64,000 bases of DNA from Aulostomus chinensis (GCA_037954235.1 JBBMOA010000006.1:25863541-25927540); one strand, 5' to 3'; positions 1-14,312 are shown, numbered from the stretch's first letter. Numbers and translations are program-made. Notes: generated by a model not told the origin, from the sequence alone.

Positions 1-100
1 TGCGGTATAAATCAAGCTGTTGTCATCTTTGGGTTGTATATTTTCTCTATGTTACATGAGGAAGCATCGATGGTGGTTTTCTACTCAGCCCCCACATGTG

Positions 101-129
101 CACACAAACACACACACACACACACGCAT

Positions 130-164
<35 letters not shown>

Positions 165-166
165 CA
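101..166. repeat. (CA)n / (CACG)n microsatellite
   Basis: A (CA) tract passes into about ten CACG/GCAC tetranucleotides, a CpG-bearing variant of the usual CA array. Confidence 0.95.
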
Positions 167-3100
167 CTCTCTCTGAGGCAGAATGAGAAAACATGCATTC
201 AGAGACCTTGGGAATTCACACACACATCTGTGCCTTTTCTTTAGTACGACACTGTTTGCAGATAGAGATCTTGGGATGAAACAATAACAAATAACTAACA
301 GCCAGAGCCAGATCTTCCTGTTTGAATGTCAACACAAGGAGCATTACCACACGAACCTCTATTGATATTATAACTTCAGTTTTGCCATCTGGGCTCAAAT
401 ACCAGACCAGGCCAGAGATTCTGTTCACTCCACTCTGACACCAATATGTTGCTTCAGGCAGTGAAGATGATAATAAAGATGGATTACAAATCATAGAGTT
501 GTTGTAAGAGAGCGATTGATTTAAATGTCAGGGTGCATTTTGCCACCCCCCACCCCCCAACCTCCTCCCCCTCCTGCTCAGCTTTATTGGACATTGTCAC
601 TGGGATTGTGTGCTGTGAGTGTTCCTCAGAGACGCAGTCAAGCCCGGAGATCCTTGCAGAGGCTTGGTGTGTAAGGGACTGGGGGAGGGAGGGAGGGAGG
701 GAGAGAGGGAGGCATGGTGCTAACATCAATAATTCACAACAGCATTGCTGGAGAAACAGGATGTGAAGGTGTAAGGGGGAGTCAGACCAGTACGAAAAAC
801 ACATCTCTGGAAGCGTTGTGCAAATGAACCAGACGCTGCCATTTATTTTCATAGCAGTCCACAGCTCCATAAATGTATTTATCTCATAAAATGCTTAATG
901 ATTGCAGTGATTTCAAATATGTTTGTGTCACACAGTTTAATTTACTGGAGTGTTGGGGCTTGTGGTTTTATAAACCCAGTATTTGTGAGAAGAACAGAGA
1001 GGTCTGGGAGGCCCCAAAGAGAATGGGGTTATTTCCAAGGCCTGCTTATTAAATTTCCAATCATAGCCTGTGGTGCAAAGGCATTACCAGCATAAAACAC
1101 CTCTTTGCTATGTAGCTATCCAGGCAGAAATTGCTATTGCTTGGTAGAAACCTGAGGGTTTTCTTAACATTGATTTCTGTTGAGATGGGAAGGAGGGAAA
1201 TGGAGTTTAGGCTATCATTAAAGCCGAGACACAGAGGAATTCCTATGAAGAGCACACATTAGCTGCAGCTTTTGTTGCCTCCATCACAGGTGCTGCTGAG
1301 TGGGCTTTATGAAGCGTTCCCTCTTGTGTTTTTGGCTGCTCGTTTTCACTGCAAAGAGCTGCTCCCTGTTATAGGCTTAATCCATTATTGCGCTGATTGC
1401 CAGTGTGATTCCTGTCACACCCTTCCCCAGGCTGGGGTCAATTACAAAGCAAATGCATCAGTTATTGAAGGCGAGGAGTAATAAGTCAGATGATTACTTA
1501 TTTGATAAACTGTGAATCAGATTATGATTCGGATCTCTGTTGTGGTGATGAAAGCGAGCTTTAGCTCTAATTTTCGTAGTCTAACATTACACTACCTTTA
1601 TCATCCAGCACATACATAGTCTTCCTTCTTATCCCCACTCCCCAGTGGCGCCCTCCCTCTCTCCTGCCCCTCCACAATTTTCTCATTAGTGATTAGAGCA
1701 GAGTTTCCATTTCCAGGCTATTGACTGTGCTGTTGGAGGCTGAGAGCCCATTACATACATTGCTCCCACTAATTGTTTCCAGTCATAATGAAGTTCCTCA
1801 CAGAAGAGGAGCAATAGTTAAGACACATTAGGTCATAGGCACATATACTGTGAACATACTCATCTGTTTCATGTTTTAATACAGCATCGTTTAATGATTT
1901 CAGTCACTGTAAATGTCTGTAATCGTCGCAAAAGCTAACGCTCAACAATGTCAGAGGTGATTAGTTACATCACTGTCTGCAAATAAACACCTCCATGCGT
2001 GTTTTTGGGGGGGAAATCCCACAATGCGAAGACCTCCGAAGGATGGCAATGAGAAAGAGGGCCGCCACAAATTTGTAAACCCAAAACTGGGTGTGGAGAG
2101 AAGCCCCACGGTGAACCACCTTTAAAGAACGATGTGGGGATGATGTGTTGTTGTTTTGTTTTTTTTATTGACCCAGAAATTAGCATCACCACGGGTTCCC
2201 TCGACCGGAAGCCTACAGGATTTTTATATTTGATCAGGATTACTGCCGAAAATAAGCTATTTTATGCGGCACACAATAGTTTATTGGACTTGTATATCTT
2301 CACAAATGAGCACCGCAACCAGTCACAACCAGCCGTCGCACTTCTCCTGTTTTTGGTGTGATAATTTTTAATATCCATGACCGCTTCTATAATCTTGTTT
2401 CACCACTTCTAAGCCGTCACCATTTTAATGATTAAAATAATGAAGGCATAATAGCCTTAAAATTATCAAGTGCCGTATTTACTCGTGTATTTGCTGGTTT
2501 TTGAAATAGCAAGTATTCCGATACACACATTTCACAATTGAAATCAGAGATAAGTTGCAAAGAGTGAGTCAGAAAGGACAGTTTCAATGATTGTATCCCA
2601 CTTAAAAGGGTATCAGTGTTGTAGTAGTAACTTTTATTCAGTCACACAAGACTAAACAAAGTATTAACGATATCCAGAATGTGTAGTACAGTAAGTATTA
2701 ACCTGAGTAACCCCAAGATAAATAAACAAAGTCTGTCTGTGTATGTTAGGGACTGGAAAGTGCTTCCATATTTACGCTGCTTTGTCGCACCACTTGTCCC
2801 AAAGATGTGGGCCAATAAAAAAAAAAACTCTTCCCAACACAACAGGTGGGAATCAGCCTGGCTCGTGCCAGTATGGAAACAGAGCTCTGGAACTCTGGAA
2901 CATGAGGGTCTCTCTTTAAACTCTGCTTCTGTCTAACTCCCTGTCTTGCCTGCATGAAGAATGAAGCCCTCCGACTCTGTATATTCGGTCATGCACGAGA
3001 ACATCATGTTTCAAGCCTTCAGATCACAAGCCTCCATGTTGTTCAAACACAGAGTCACAGCATGCCAGTATGACAGGCGGTGTGAAATGGAGAGTGATGA

Positions 3101-5202
3101 CACCAGTACAAAGAGGAGGTCTGCTTGAGATGACCCTTAAACATGGCGCAACACATCTCTTGTCAAGTGTTTCATAAAGAAGCTTTTTTCTGCTTCATCT
3201 GAGCCTGCGGGGCAACTGACTCCCTCTCCTCGCTCCCATACCTTCCTCTCCAGTATAATGCCGAGGCTTCCGCCCATGTCAAATCTCTCGTCTGCTCCAA
3301 CACTTCACTGTGGAGAAAGACATGTAATATGTCTTGTGCACATGCAGCAACATCATGCAGTTCATGATGGTTTATGGACCTCATAATTTCACTGGGCATA
3401 TATCAGAAAATAGGATGACATTCAGCAGTGAGGCTTTGCCCTGGGGTGGCAGCAGGCAAGCAGCAGGAGTCTTCTAGAAGAATCATGGCTTTAGTGATCC
3501 TCCAGACTGATTAAATGTGGTACTTTGTCTGGGGAGTGGTCACCATCTTATTCTTATTCATCCTGCACTTCTCCTATGCCTTTTTTCTCCATCCTCTTTC
3601 TTTGTTTCCCTTTTTTTTTTTTTTGAAATGCAGCCATTTCAAGGGAACGATGAACTGGTGTTAGCACCCCAGCAAAAGTAAATAACCCAGTTTATGAATT
3701 ATTGATGAAGTACAAGACCCTTTTTTCAGGAAAACCCATCTTGTTTCCCTTACTTAAAGCACTCGTTTTCAGGGATGCTTTCTCTGCACTTTGTGTGCGG
3801 ATGTGTATGTGTGTGTGTGAACTTGTCAGCAGCACGGACACTAGGCTCATGTTACTTTGACTGATGCAGATGTAGAATCCCTGCAGTGGATTGCATCTCA
3901 GTTTAAATTACTCTCCTAGTGCACTAGCAGGTAGCAACCGCACTGCTTAACCAGACACAACCTTAAAAGGAACCAGTGAAGTTTCTGGCCAGTAGAAGCA
4001 CAACACTTTCTTTTATTCCACTCATCTTAGAGTGATTATAATCCCCCAAAAATGCAGAAATATGGTAGCAAAGACAAGGAAGGGTGCTGCTGGAACATAA
4101 ACAGTAAATGTATAGGTTTCAGACTCCCCAAAAACTGTACCACTCAATAGTTCCTAGACTTTATAAATTCCAGGACCACCTGAAACATTCAACCACCTGC
4201 TGTGCAGCCCCTCTACCTCCACAGACACTACTAAAGCCAACAGCGGCTAGGCTAGCACCGCTAACATTAATGCTAGCTGTGTCAGACGCTGTACTGGAAG
4301 ATAGTTTTATTATTAAGGACTCTGTCTATGGATACTACAGATTTATTTGGTCTGCTCTCTGACGTAAGTGTGCCTTTGGGGTTTAAATCATGACTCCAGC
4401 TTTAAATTCTCCATTTCAGTAAGAGCTGACAATAAATACCAAAAGTAAAAATACAAATAAACAACTAAACTCATTCACACGGGCTCTGAAGATGCTTCAC
4501 ATTGTTTTGAGAGGATGTTCACAGAGTTGTTTTCGTTTTTTTTTCAAGCAGTCACTTCTTGTTGTGTGTCCTAAACTCTGTCGTCCTCAAGCTAGAGGCA
4601 GAATCACGCAGAAGAAGAAGGCAACAAGCAGAGAGGGCCGATCAAAAAGCTGATGCAAACACAGAGAGCAATTTGGTCTCACTGAAGGACCTGCACGTTG
4701 AGACAGTTACTCTCTGAGGCCGCTATCACCACCGACTATTTTGTTCACTTGATGACGCAACATTAGAATTGTTTCAGCAACACGTTTGCACTCCTCAGCA
4801 TGTGGAGAGAAGACCACGAGGACGTCTTTCTTTCTTTTCTTTTTTTTAGCTGGTTATACAGTCATTCAGAAAAGTACTCATCTTCTCATCTTTTGGGACA
4901 TGAGTGTTGGTATTTTTACAGAATAAACCAAAATCAGTGCCTGTGCATCCACACTTCTTGGTTATTACAGAGGAACTTAGCTGGAATGAAGCCATCTGTT
5001 TGTGCAGTTCCGATTCTTTATTGACTTTCCTCTCTCTGACAATAATGTATTTCTCCGTATCGCATTGTGACCTCATCTGAAATTCATCATCTGCACAGTA
5101 AACACTTTTAGCACACATATTTAAAGCTCTTACCTTCTCTTCTGGTGCGTTCAGCTTCATTAGCATGTGCCTCATATTAGACTGTTGAGGTCAGGGTAAT
5201 GC

Positions 5203-5203
<1 letters not shown>
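167..5203. other. non-coding flank, no gene seen
   Basis: Only short frames without splice context occur. The segments 900-1080 and 1690-1830 are repeat-free, A/T-rich and have the mixed texture of conserved regulatory DNA, but nothing is proven. A 14-base T run lies at 3611-3624. Confidence 0.6.
681..712. repeat. (GGGA)n purine tract
   Basis: Repeated GGGA units give an all-purine run with quadruplex potential. Confidence 0.9.

Positions 5204-5278
<75 letters not shown>
5204..5278. repeat. (CA)37 microsatellite
   Basis: About 75 uninterrupted bases of CA. Confidence 0.97.
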
Positions 5279-5280
<2 letters not shown>

Positions 5281-5437
5281 CTTGCCAGATCCTCCGTATC
5301 AGTCTGTCTGTCATGTTGATAGCTTAACATGACATCTCTGCGTCTCTGTCATGGCTATCCAGGTGTCATGTGCTGCAGCTCTCTACCCTGTGTAGCATCA
5401 TGTGGTCTGCCTCTCTACCTTCACTTTGAGTTTTTTG

Positions 5438-5455
5438 ATTGGTCATGACGTCATG
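5438..5455. promoter_or_regulatory. inverted CCAAT box plus 12-bp palindromic CRE
   Basis: ATTGG (the reverse of CCAAT) at 5439-5443 is followed at once by the palindrome CATGACGTCATG (5444-5455), which holds the full CRE TGACGTCA. NF-Y and CREB/ATF sites placed this close are known in promoters and enhancers. No transcript feature is visible beside it. A (CA)n array begins 20 bases later. Confidence 0.3.
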
Positions 5456-5471
5456 TACTGGGCATTTTTGC

Positions 5472-5474
<3 letters not shown>

Positions 5475-5509
<35 letters not shown>
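5475..5509. repeat. (AC)17 microsatellite
   Basis: An uninterrupted AC array, 20 bases after the palindromic CRE at 5444-5455. Confidence 0.95.
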
Positions 5510-5511
<2 letters not shown>

Positions 5512-8500
5512 GTCGTACTGCAGCATTTTGATTAGCTACATTACATTGTATTACACTGATGAATTATTCAGACTTCCACTTCTGCTCCCGTCTGCAGTTT
5601 ATTTTATTGTACTCCACACTTTCCTTTCATGTCCTCCTCCATCACAAACTTGCCCATTGTTTTTTTGTTTTTTGTTTTTTGCTTTTTTGCTACTGGATGG
5701 CAGCGGGTCTGCTGCTAGTAGCGGCGCCATGCTCAACCATTTCACTCGTTTTCATTTGTCCATTTGATTCTCACCTTCCTCTCCCTTTCCGTCTTTTGTT
5801 TAGGCGGTGAATGACTTGGCTACCTTCTCCGCTCTCTTGTTCCTTTACCAGCTGGTTTAAAAATAAATCGGGTAGTTGTTACTCTGCTGGCACTGCCACT
5901 CTGATCTGGAGAGGGTGGGTGTGGGGTGGGATTTGTAGGCGGTGTAGGACTGCCTGCTGCTCCAGATGCTCAGAATGACGCCGTCCACGCTGCAGCCCGC
6001 GTGCTCCCCCAGACTGCTAGCAGCTGCTACTGAACGGTTGGGATTTCATCGAGAATAAACTACATCACTGCGGTTTCGGCACAGCAGCGTTCTCTTTTTA
6101 AAAACAACAACACACATTTGAATTAGATCACTAATGGAGCAAATGTTGGAGCACAGATGAGGTTTGGAATGTTTCAGCGTCTCTTGAGCGCTGACCAATT
6201 ACTAAAAACACCGATTAAGGATTCATCACTTGCTTTGACATTTTTTTCAAACATTAAGTCCCAGCTTTGGGTCCAGCGAGAGCTCCTTTGAGGGGGGTCA
6301 TCTGAGCTTAGTACGCCAATTAATCCTGCCACTCATCAGGAGCCTGCTCGAGAATGGCAGTGGTTTATAGTGGAATTATGCTCTGCGCTAATTAGTGGTT
6401 AGCACTGACAGTGTCAAGGAGAAATAGTCAACTGGAGCGCTAATATGTGACAGTGCTGACACAAGAGAATGGCAGGTAATGTCATCTTCTACACACTCAG
6501 AAGTAGGCTGTCAATGCCCCATCTGCCAATTCTATCTATTTCTTCATTCATACGTATACCTCCTCTTTCCTGGCTCTCAATCCTTTTCTCCTTCACCCTT
6601 TCTTTCCTTGTCACTGTGCCAGCCCTCTGGCTGTGTGCCTCACAGTTGCCATGGTAATGATATAGTTTCTCTTCTCTGTAATGTGATGTCTTATTACATC
6701 TCATTGCAGCGTGTGTCACTATTTTATTTCACGCGCCATTTGATGAGCTTCAGTCGCCTATTAGAAAAAGCTACGCGTGCACCGACGGCGAAGTGTGTGT
6801 TTGGAGAGTGAGGATGTGGCCGAATGACAGACACAACAGGACAGTGTCTGCTTCCGCGGCGTTATATTTTAATTCACTTCTTAACAGTATTAAGAAGAGA
6901 TAAATGAATTCCAATATGGAAAGTCTGCTCGTCCCTACTTTGCCTCAGTTTTCTGAGGCTGGCACCCAGGAGGGCTTTCAGCTGCTACCCAGCAGGAGGC
7001 ACTGTGTGTGTGTTTGTGTGTCTGTATGTGTGTGTGCTTTCAACCATCCACTGAGAAACTGCTTTATTTGCAATACAGTGGGCCTACTGTAGCTCCATCT
7101 GTCTGGAGACAGTTTCTGAAATGGGTTAGCTGATAATGTCTGTTAGTGGCAGGGATCCATAGCTAAGAAGGCTGATCCTGCCACACCCCATTTCATTTTT
7201 CACCCTTTTTCCATTCACAATTTGCGCTGAAGCTTGATGATCAATACATGCATTTGCAATGGAGGGCTGTGTGTTTTTGAACTGACGTGTATTTTTCTTC
7301 TCCGCGTGTGCAATTATATCCAGTGCTTTGGATGCGTGTGAAAAAAACCAATGGGAAGGAGGCGGCAGTCAATAACTGATCAATATTACCCCAGATGCCA
7401 CTGTCAAACACATCAATAGAGTTTCTCCAACAGAGGTTTTTATCCCCCACTGTGTATTAACTGCCTTATGTCGCCCCACAGGGCTTTTAAAAATGACCTG
7501 CTTGCTTCATCTGGCCTGTCTTTGAGATGCAGACTTTCACAGGCAGCCTTTGTTGAGAGGTGTCTGTGTGATGGTGGCTATTGAACTAGCTGGTAATTGT
7601 ACATTGCTTCTTCTCTACATTTACACGGGACTGAGTTTGTTGCATGAAGCCGCTCTGTTTCTCTATGTTTACGATTTGGACAAAATGATTTTCACCATCA
7701 GACTGTGGTTGCGAGTTCAGGGAATAAGAAAAAGTAGACGACACATAAAGAAACCTTTAACTGACATGGAAGCCAAAGTACTGCTCACTCTTTTTTGAAA
7801 CATTTATGATTGTCTCCTTGGCTGCTTCATTTTCTAATTGTCTCTTCAGTTACACATATTTGACCAATTTTTTTATGGAGCTGTGAAAAGTAAAGACGCA
7901 ACTGTCTTTTTACCTTTCGAGCTTAGTACACTGGTCTAACAACAACATACGGTTTAATTTACACAATCTCCACCCACCAAACTGTGTTGACATGCAGCTT
8001 TGAAGTTCCCTTGTAGTCCCTCCTAATAATGCTCTCAGAAACCTGGGTTTGGCTCTGGGGGCGTGGAGGCACCTGACAGAATCTTAGATATAAATTCTGC
8101 CAAATTGTCTGCGTTGTTAAGCTTATAGTTCGTATCTTGTAGCGAGCTTTGGCTGGCTCAGTCATGCACGGTTATGGTCTCTGTTCTTGGGTGCATTTGT
8201 TTTTGTATGTCAGGCTCATAGAGGACGGATGTGTACTTTGGATGGCATCTGTTGTCTTTCCTTTCCTTTGGGCTCGATGCCAGGCACGTGTTTGTCAGAT
8301 GGCAGTGCTGGTAAGATGGAGGCTGCTAATATATCTTGACATGTTCGTCTTGCGTTCTCCTTGACTGGGTCATTTGTAGTATTTTGGCCCATCATATTTA
8401 AATGTGTATCTTTATTCATCACAACTCAACTTGCTGCCATAAATTTGCCAGGCTGTGTCAAACAGTGTTATTTTTCCCAGCTGGAAAACATCAGACACGT

Positions 8501-11500
8501 CTGAAAGCACCCGGCTGGGAGTGTTCGGGAGCGCTTTGAGGTGATATTATATATCGTATCAGCAAAAATAAAAATGTTGGCAAAAGGTGAAGCACTTCCT
8601 CTGGTCTTAGGCCTGGATGAAATAAAGACTAGACCACTGATGGGAAGGTGACAGACCTGCTGGTTCGTGCAGGTTCATGAGATTGGTTTTGGCGAGGAGG
8701 AAACATCTCGGCATGTATAATCATCTGTGCTAGAGCTCCTCCATAGTTTTTGTCCAGCACTCGCACATGAAATACTTGGCTTCGTGACAGAATGTTAATC
8801 CAACACTTCTTTGTTTTTGGTTTTTGAGTGTACGATACCTGCTCTCTCCTCAGCATCTGCCATAGAAGAGCACTTTATTAAAGTAACTGACCTCAAAATG
8901 CTGCAGTGGAGCTTCAGACTGGATAGAATTGGGACTGTTGTGAAACTGCGAGAAGTCGCTGAATGTTCTTGTGAAATTGGACAATTTAATTGAGAAGAAT
9001 ATAATGGACAGCAGACATTCTTCTCTCAGATTTCACATCAGGTCAGTCAAATAAATTCAATCGCGATTGTTTCATAGTTTGATTTTGAGCTCGTTGAACA
9101 GAGAAAATGAATCCAACTGTATGAAATGTGAAATTTGAAGGTGTCCACTCTTCAGCTCTCTTCTCTGGTTGGGAGAAGCAGATTTAGGTCAGGAAGATTT
9201 GGGGGTGGCAGAGCAGCTGGGGAGCTTGTTCTGGACTGTCAAAGCTGCCCTGTATACCATCTGGATGTGCTGATAGTGCTACAAAGCCAGTTATCCTCTT
9301 TTGGAGACGGTGTGGATCTGCATAGGAAGAAGCCTGCAATGCACCTCTACCTCTGCTCCATGGCAGGCAAACTTTAGGTGGCAGGTCTCTCACGTCGCTG
9401 TTCTCCTCCATTACATTTCACGTCACACATATATGTTTGTGTGTGCTCACGTATCGCACAGACGCAAATGCTACCTGGCAGAGCGGTCTGACTGCATTTC
9501 ACCCAGAGCTCCAGCTTCCCTCCGTCCTCGCCATCGCTCCACATCTGTGAACTCATGATGTCCAGACACTTCCTGCTAAGTCAACCAAGCAGTCACAACT
9601 TTCACGCTCAGGAGCTGCCCTTTATGCCTCAGTAACAGCTAAACACTTAACACTGAAAATGTTTACAGACAGTGTGATGCAAGTTGGTATTCTCAGATAT
9701 CAAAGCGTGACAAAACGTTTTGAGTGCTGGTGTGAAAACCCACTGGCTCCCCCTCCCCTCTACCTCCATGCCGCTCACGTTTCTCAACGGTTCAGGGGGT
9801 TTCTCATAAAGCCGACTGAACAGAAATGCCCAAATAATGAATACAGTTGATGAGAAAATCCTTCTTTTTTTATCCCTAAATCCACTTCTTGTTGAGATGC
9901 CATTTACTGTAGTAATCGCGCCTCAAGCACCACTTCTGCTCAGCCTGTTCTGGAGCTCTCTGCCTAAGTGGAAGGTGAAAATGAGCATCACACCTCTCAA
10001 GAGAAGCTTTGACACCAGTTATCATGCCTTTGATTTCATCCCTGAGTGTTAATAAATTTAGTGTTGATGTTAATAAGCACATAATCCACTCCTAAGGCAG
10101 TCTACTCATGTGTGTTCTTTTATTCAGTGTGGGCTGTGAATCCGAGACAGTCGTTCACAGTGTTGTTGTGTAGCTGCTAGATTTACTGTTTTTGTTTGTC
10201 ATTTTGGAGCAAGAACACACTCTTGAAACACCCACAGTTTGTCCTCTCTGCATCTTTTTAATAATGCCTTTTGTGACTGTGCTGCAGCTATATATACATT
10301 CATGTCGTTGACAAAGTATGAGTTGTTTGCCCCTGTGCGTTACGTCATTTTGCTTATCTCCACACAGACCACACACAGTGTGCAGTGAGCGTGATGAAAG
10401 ACAATGGAAGATTGATGCACGGAGAGCATCTACACATCTGTTGTGCTCCTTGGGGGGAGTTTTGAGCGATGCCCATCCCCTTTTAGAGGTGCTGGGGTGT
10501 GGGAAGCTGCAGTTGGGACATGGCGTGGAAACTGCATCTCTTAAGCTCCGTTTTCACCAGTATTACATCATCCCTTGGCCTTTTCCTCCAACCACATAAA
10601 ACAGTTCCAAGGCGAGGCCTATTTACAAGAAAGGGCAGTGTACTTGCACCACTGGGCTTTTGGATATCCTGAAACCTGCTCCTCTAGTTTTTTTTGACAC
10701 CTGTGAACTCCAAATCTCACCTAATATAAATCAAGGCACTTGACTAGGGAGATTATGTGCAGACTGACAACAGCTCTGAATAAGAAAATGCAGTTTTCAT
10801 TCTCCAGCCACTGGATTAACAGAAGTTAAAAAAAATAGCCACTGTAAAATGCAGCACTGTCAAACCACCCAGCGAGTCAGTACTTTCAATGAATACGTTC
10901 AAGACATTGTTCTATGTCGTATTAATGGTAAAATCCTGCTGTTATTTTGCTGTTAATCCTGCTGCGTTCATTTAATCGGCACATAGGACAGGATCACTGT
11001 CAGCTCAGAGGTACATACTGCTGATGGTATTGAGAGCTCCTGTGCAGTATTTATATATAATTTTGCATCTTAGTCTTCAAACGCTCTGATATGAACTGGA
11101 GTTCTTGCATTTTATTTTAATGTCTCATTGGTTGTAGCAGCAACACTCCCACACTGGGAGCATCTGCATGCTTCCAAGGTTCCAGATGGTCAAGCAGCTG
11201 TCTGACATTTGGAATGGCCAACCTGTAATTTTTTTCATTTTGTGTGGACAACAAAATGCAACTCTATGAATCGTTTCAAGAGATCACATGACTCTTATCT
11301 CTTATATGGTGTCCCTCAAGGGTCGATCCTTGTTCATGACAATTCCTCTGGTCCATCTGATTTACTGCCAATGTGGCGTCTCTTACCATTGCAATGTTTA
11401 TGACAGTTTTACACCTCAGCTAAACAAAATAATGCCAATAAATGTACTGCTCTTCAGGATCTAACTTCCTTTAAAAATGGGATGCGTCCAATTTTTTCAG

Positions 11501-12313
11501 TATCAACTCTTACAAACCTCACGCAATATTACTGAGTCCTTCAGTCGAGTGAATTTACGTTGAGGAATTTCTAATCATGTTCATGCTGTTGCAGTGGTCC
11601 AAAAACTGACGTATGCTCTTGTTTTATAAATGTGCCTTTCAGGTGAAACTGCCCAGGTAAAGCTTGTTGCTACAGAGGCTGCTGCTAACATGAGCATGTT
11701 CACGCCTATAAAAAATTTAATGGTAAACAGTGAGCTTGTACCTGCAGACTAAACCTGGCAGGTGAAATAAAATGCAGCGAGTACTCAGTCACTCAGAAAT
11801 GTTCAGCATCACTCGTCCCCTTCGAGCAGCAACGTTTCTGGTGATTAGATCAACTAGCCCGGAACTAAATTTAGGCCCTGGTCCCTGGCATACAAATGCA
11901 CAAAGTTCCTCAACAGGTTCCTTATTCCTCAGGTAAGGTCCTGTGGTCAAAACGCACCTTTGGACCAACACTTGATCGTGACTCTGACAAAGAGTTTCAA
12001 TTCAGCTAATAATGCGTTGAGAAAATAAGCTACTTTAAGAGGCACTGCATCCATCTTGATATTATGCAGGCTTCACTTATGACTAGCCACACATTTCTAT
12101 TAGTCATTTGACAAGGGGCATGACACAGTTAGGAAATAAAGTATGGTAGATTGAAGTCACAGGTCCTCTGATATGCTTCAGTCGGTAGGTGATAGAGATG
12201 TTGAGATGTGATGAATGCCAAATAGAGTCCGATGAAGTGATGAGTCACAGAGGAGTTTGTCAGTCGTGAGGCCCAATGAAGACTGTATTTGTATCAGGCC
12301 AAGGTGGATACTT
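5510..12313. other. non-coding, no gene seen
   Basis: No open frame above about 93 codons and no convincing exon. The segment 6290-6460 is repeat-free with CCAATTAATCC, CTAATTAGTGG and TAATATG homeodomain-like words and is a candidate regulatory element. Confidence 0.55.
7003..7036. repeat. imperfect (TG)n
   Basis: A TG tract with T and A interruptions. Confidence 0.85.
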
Positions 12314-12332
12314 GGGGGGGGGGGGGGGGGGG
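12314..12332. repeat. 19-base G run
   Basis: A homopolymer of 19 G in one strand. It is rare at this length and often unstable or miscounted in sequencing. Confidence 0.9.
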
Positions 12333-14186
12333 CAAGGGATGGGAGTGGAGGGGTGCAGCGCAGGGTGCGGGTGGTGATGGATGAGGAACGAGTAAGAGAA
12401 GGACGAGGCATGAAATAGAATGAGGATAAAGGACAGAGGAGCCCTGGCCAGTGCAGGGAGGGGGAAGGAGACTGTGAGACAGAGATGGAGAGACTGATAG
12501 TTGAGGAAGAATGAGGGTCACAAAGAGACTAACCCACGCTCAAAATTGCTGATGTTTGCTGCTCTCAGCTGCACTGTGGCTTCACACTTAAATTTGCATT
12601 TACTCAGACAATATCGGGGAAGTGTATCGGGTGAGTATTCTTCTTCAGCTGACAGTTGAAGGTCTTTCACCGTGAAGGAAATAGAGTATATAAAGACGAT
12701 AATACAGTTTAAAAAGCCTCAGTTCCATTTTGTATGCAGTTTTCAAAAGATGAAAAAACATTTTCTGCACTTCTCAGCTTGTGTTTAATGAATTTCTCTA
12801 ACGTTGCATCAATAAGAGCAAGAACTGGGATTCCTATCGTGCTGGTGTGGAGTACTCTCAGCATATTTCATTTTTCAAGATTGTTCCAAGATAAAAAAAA
12901 ATAAAACCTCTTCATTTTCATCAAAATGTGTTCACATTATAGTGTGAAAAAGGAAGCTCTTTTCTAATGACCTTCCACATGGTCATCTCTACTGGAGGCC
13001 CTGCTGTGGATCTGCAAATTACTGCTGACTTGTGGGTAAATGAAGCTTTCGTTCAGGCTGTGAGCTGTCATGATGTGTTTGAGAAAAGCGGGATTGTATT
13101 CATGCGTGCGCTCATGCTCACATACAGTATTCTCTCTTATAAACGCGCGCACACACACACATGCACACTGTGGAGGCAGAGACACAAGCATCCATCACTC
13201 ATTGAGTCACGCTGAGAATGGCAGCTTAAAGGCAGAGGTGTCTTCTCTGTCTCTTGTGGTCCGTTTCTTACTTTCTCCCTCATCCGTTAGTTTATCTGTC
13301 ACTCCTCATCACCTCCTCCATAGTATATGGACCACTGTCTCTTTCTTCCTGGCCATCCTAGTGTGGCCTGACCTTCCTTGGGTAGTATTCCTGTATTCAG
13401 CGGGCCAGCAGGGGAGACGGGCCGGCTGTTACCAGGCCAGCCAGATGGCAGGGCCTAACCTGGGACTGGAGACCCAAACTGGGGTGAGCCGACTGGCCAA
13501 ACTGGCGACAAAGACAACAGACAGGAGCTCTGTGGGAAGCAGCCTCACCACCACTGTATCTCCTCCCACGGCCAGAAATGCTAATTAGCTGTCAGACAGG
13601 TGAACTGGACTGTGCTTTCTCTCTGGCTGGGGTAGAGGCCTTTTTTTCAAACAGTCCCCCTCACGCTCTTCCTCTTACTTCCAGTCCATTTGCACATCCT
13701 TGTCAAGGGTACGGCATAATAAGTCCTGTAACGATTCACTGGGAGTGGAGGTGAGTTTAAAACCGACTTACTGACCCTGTCAAACTCCTGAATGTCTTTG
13801 TCATGGGAACGCGTTTCATGCAAAGGTTCTGTGCAACTACCCGTACGTTTACAGTTGATAAGATCTTTAAGGACTACGATAAATAGAATATCATAATGTC
13901 ATGACCTAGATTTACTCATAATCTGAGCAAAGCCTTTGTCTAACAAGGAAATGTGTTTGTTTTGGTCATTGAAATTTTAACAAATTATGTTACATCGTCC
14001 TCGTCACTGGAAAACTGTATTTGCTGGGACTGAACAAGGGTTAAATACTCGATGTGCCATGGTAGTTTTTCTATTTCTCCATGGTAATGGAAAGAAAAAC
14101 AATTGCCATTTCCAAGTGAGAGAGGAAAGTTAATCTCAAGCCTGGTGCTTTATTTACAGTACATCCTCCATCTGAATGAAAGATGC

Positions 14187-14205
14187 TTTTTTTTTTTTTT
14201 TTTTT
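14187..14205. repeat. 19-base T run
   Basis: A homopolymer. No retroelement body is recognised next to it. Confidence 0.9.
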
Positions 14206-14289
14206 AGCCGTGAGTGTTACTTCAGACAGAGTGGAGAAGGTCCGTTGTAAAAAAAGGCCCATGGAGTCATGTTGCTTCGGGTTTTTCTG

Positions 14290-14312
14290 CTCTTGAGAAT
14301 TGTTCTCAAGAG
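14290..14312. repeat. 10-bp perfect hairpin with 3-base loop
   Basis: CTCTTGAGAA, a three-base loop (TTG), then TTCTCAAGAG. This is a compact stem-loop in otherwise ordinary sequence. No role is evident. Confidence 0.6.

Noticed and set aside
11780..11990. Possible MITE with GGAACT/AGTTCC words
   Set aside because: Some words resemble a fish repeat, but no terminal inverted repeats or target duplication could be defined.
12600..12632. 23-base microexon candidate ending at GTGAGT
   Set aside because: It is too short and lacks a good pyrimidine tract.
13070..13588. 172-codon plus-strand frame
   Set aside because: It includes a His-Thr microsatellite segment, lacks a credible start context, and matches no family.
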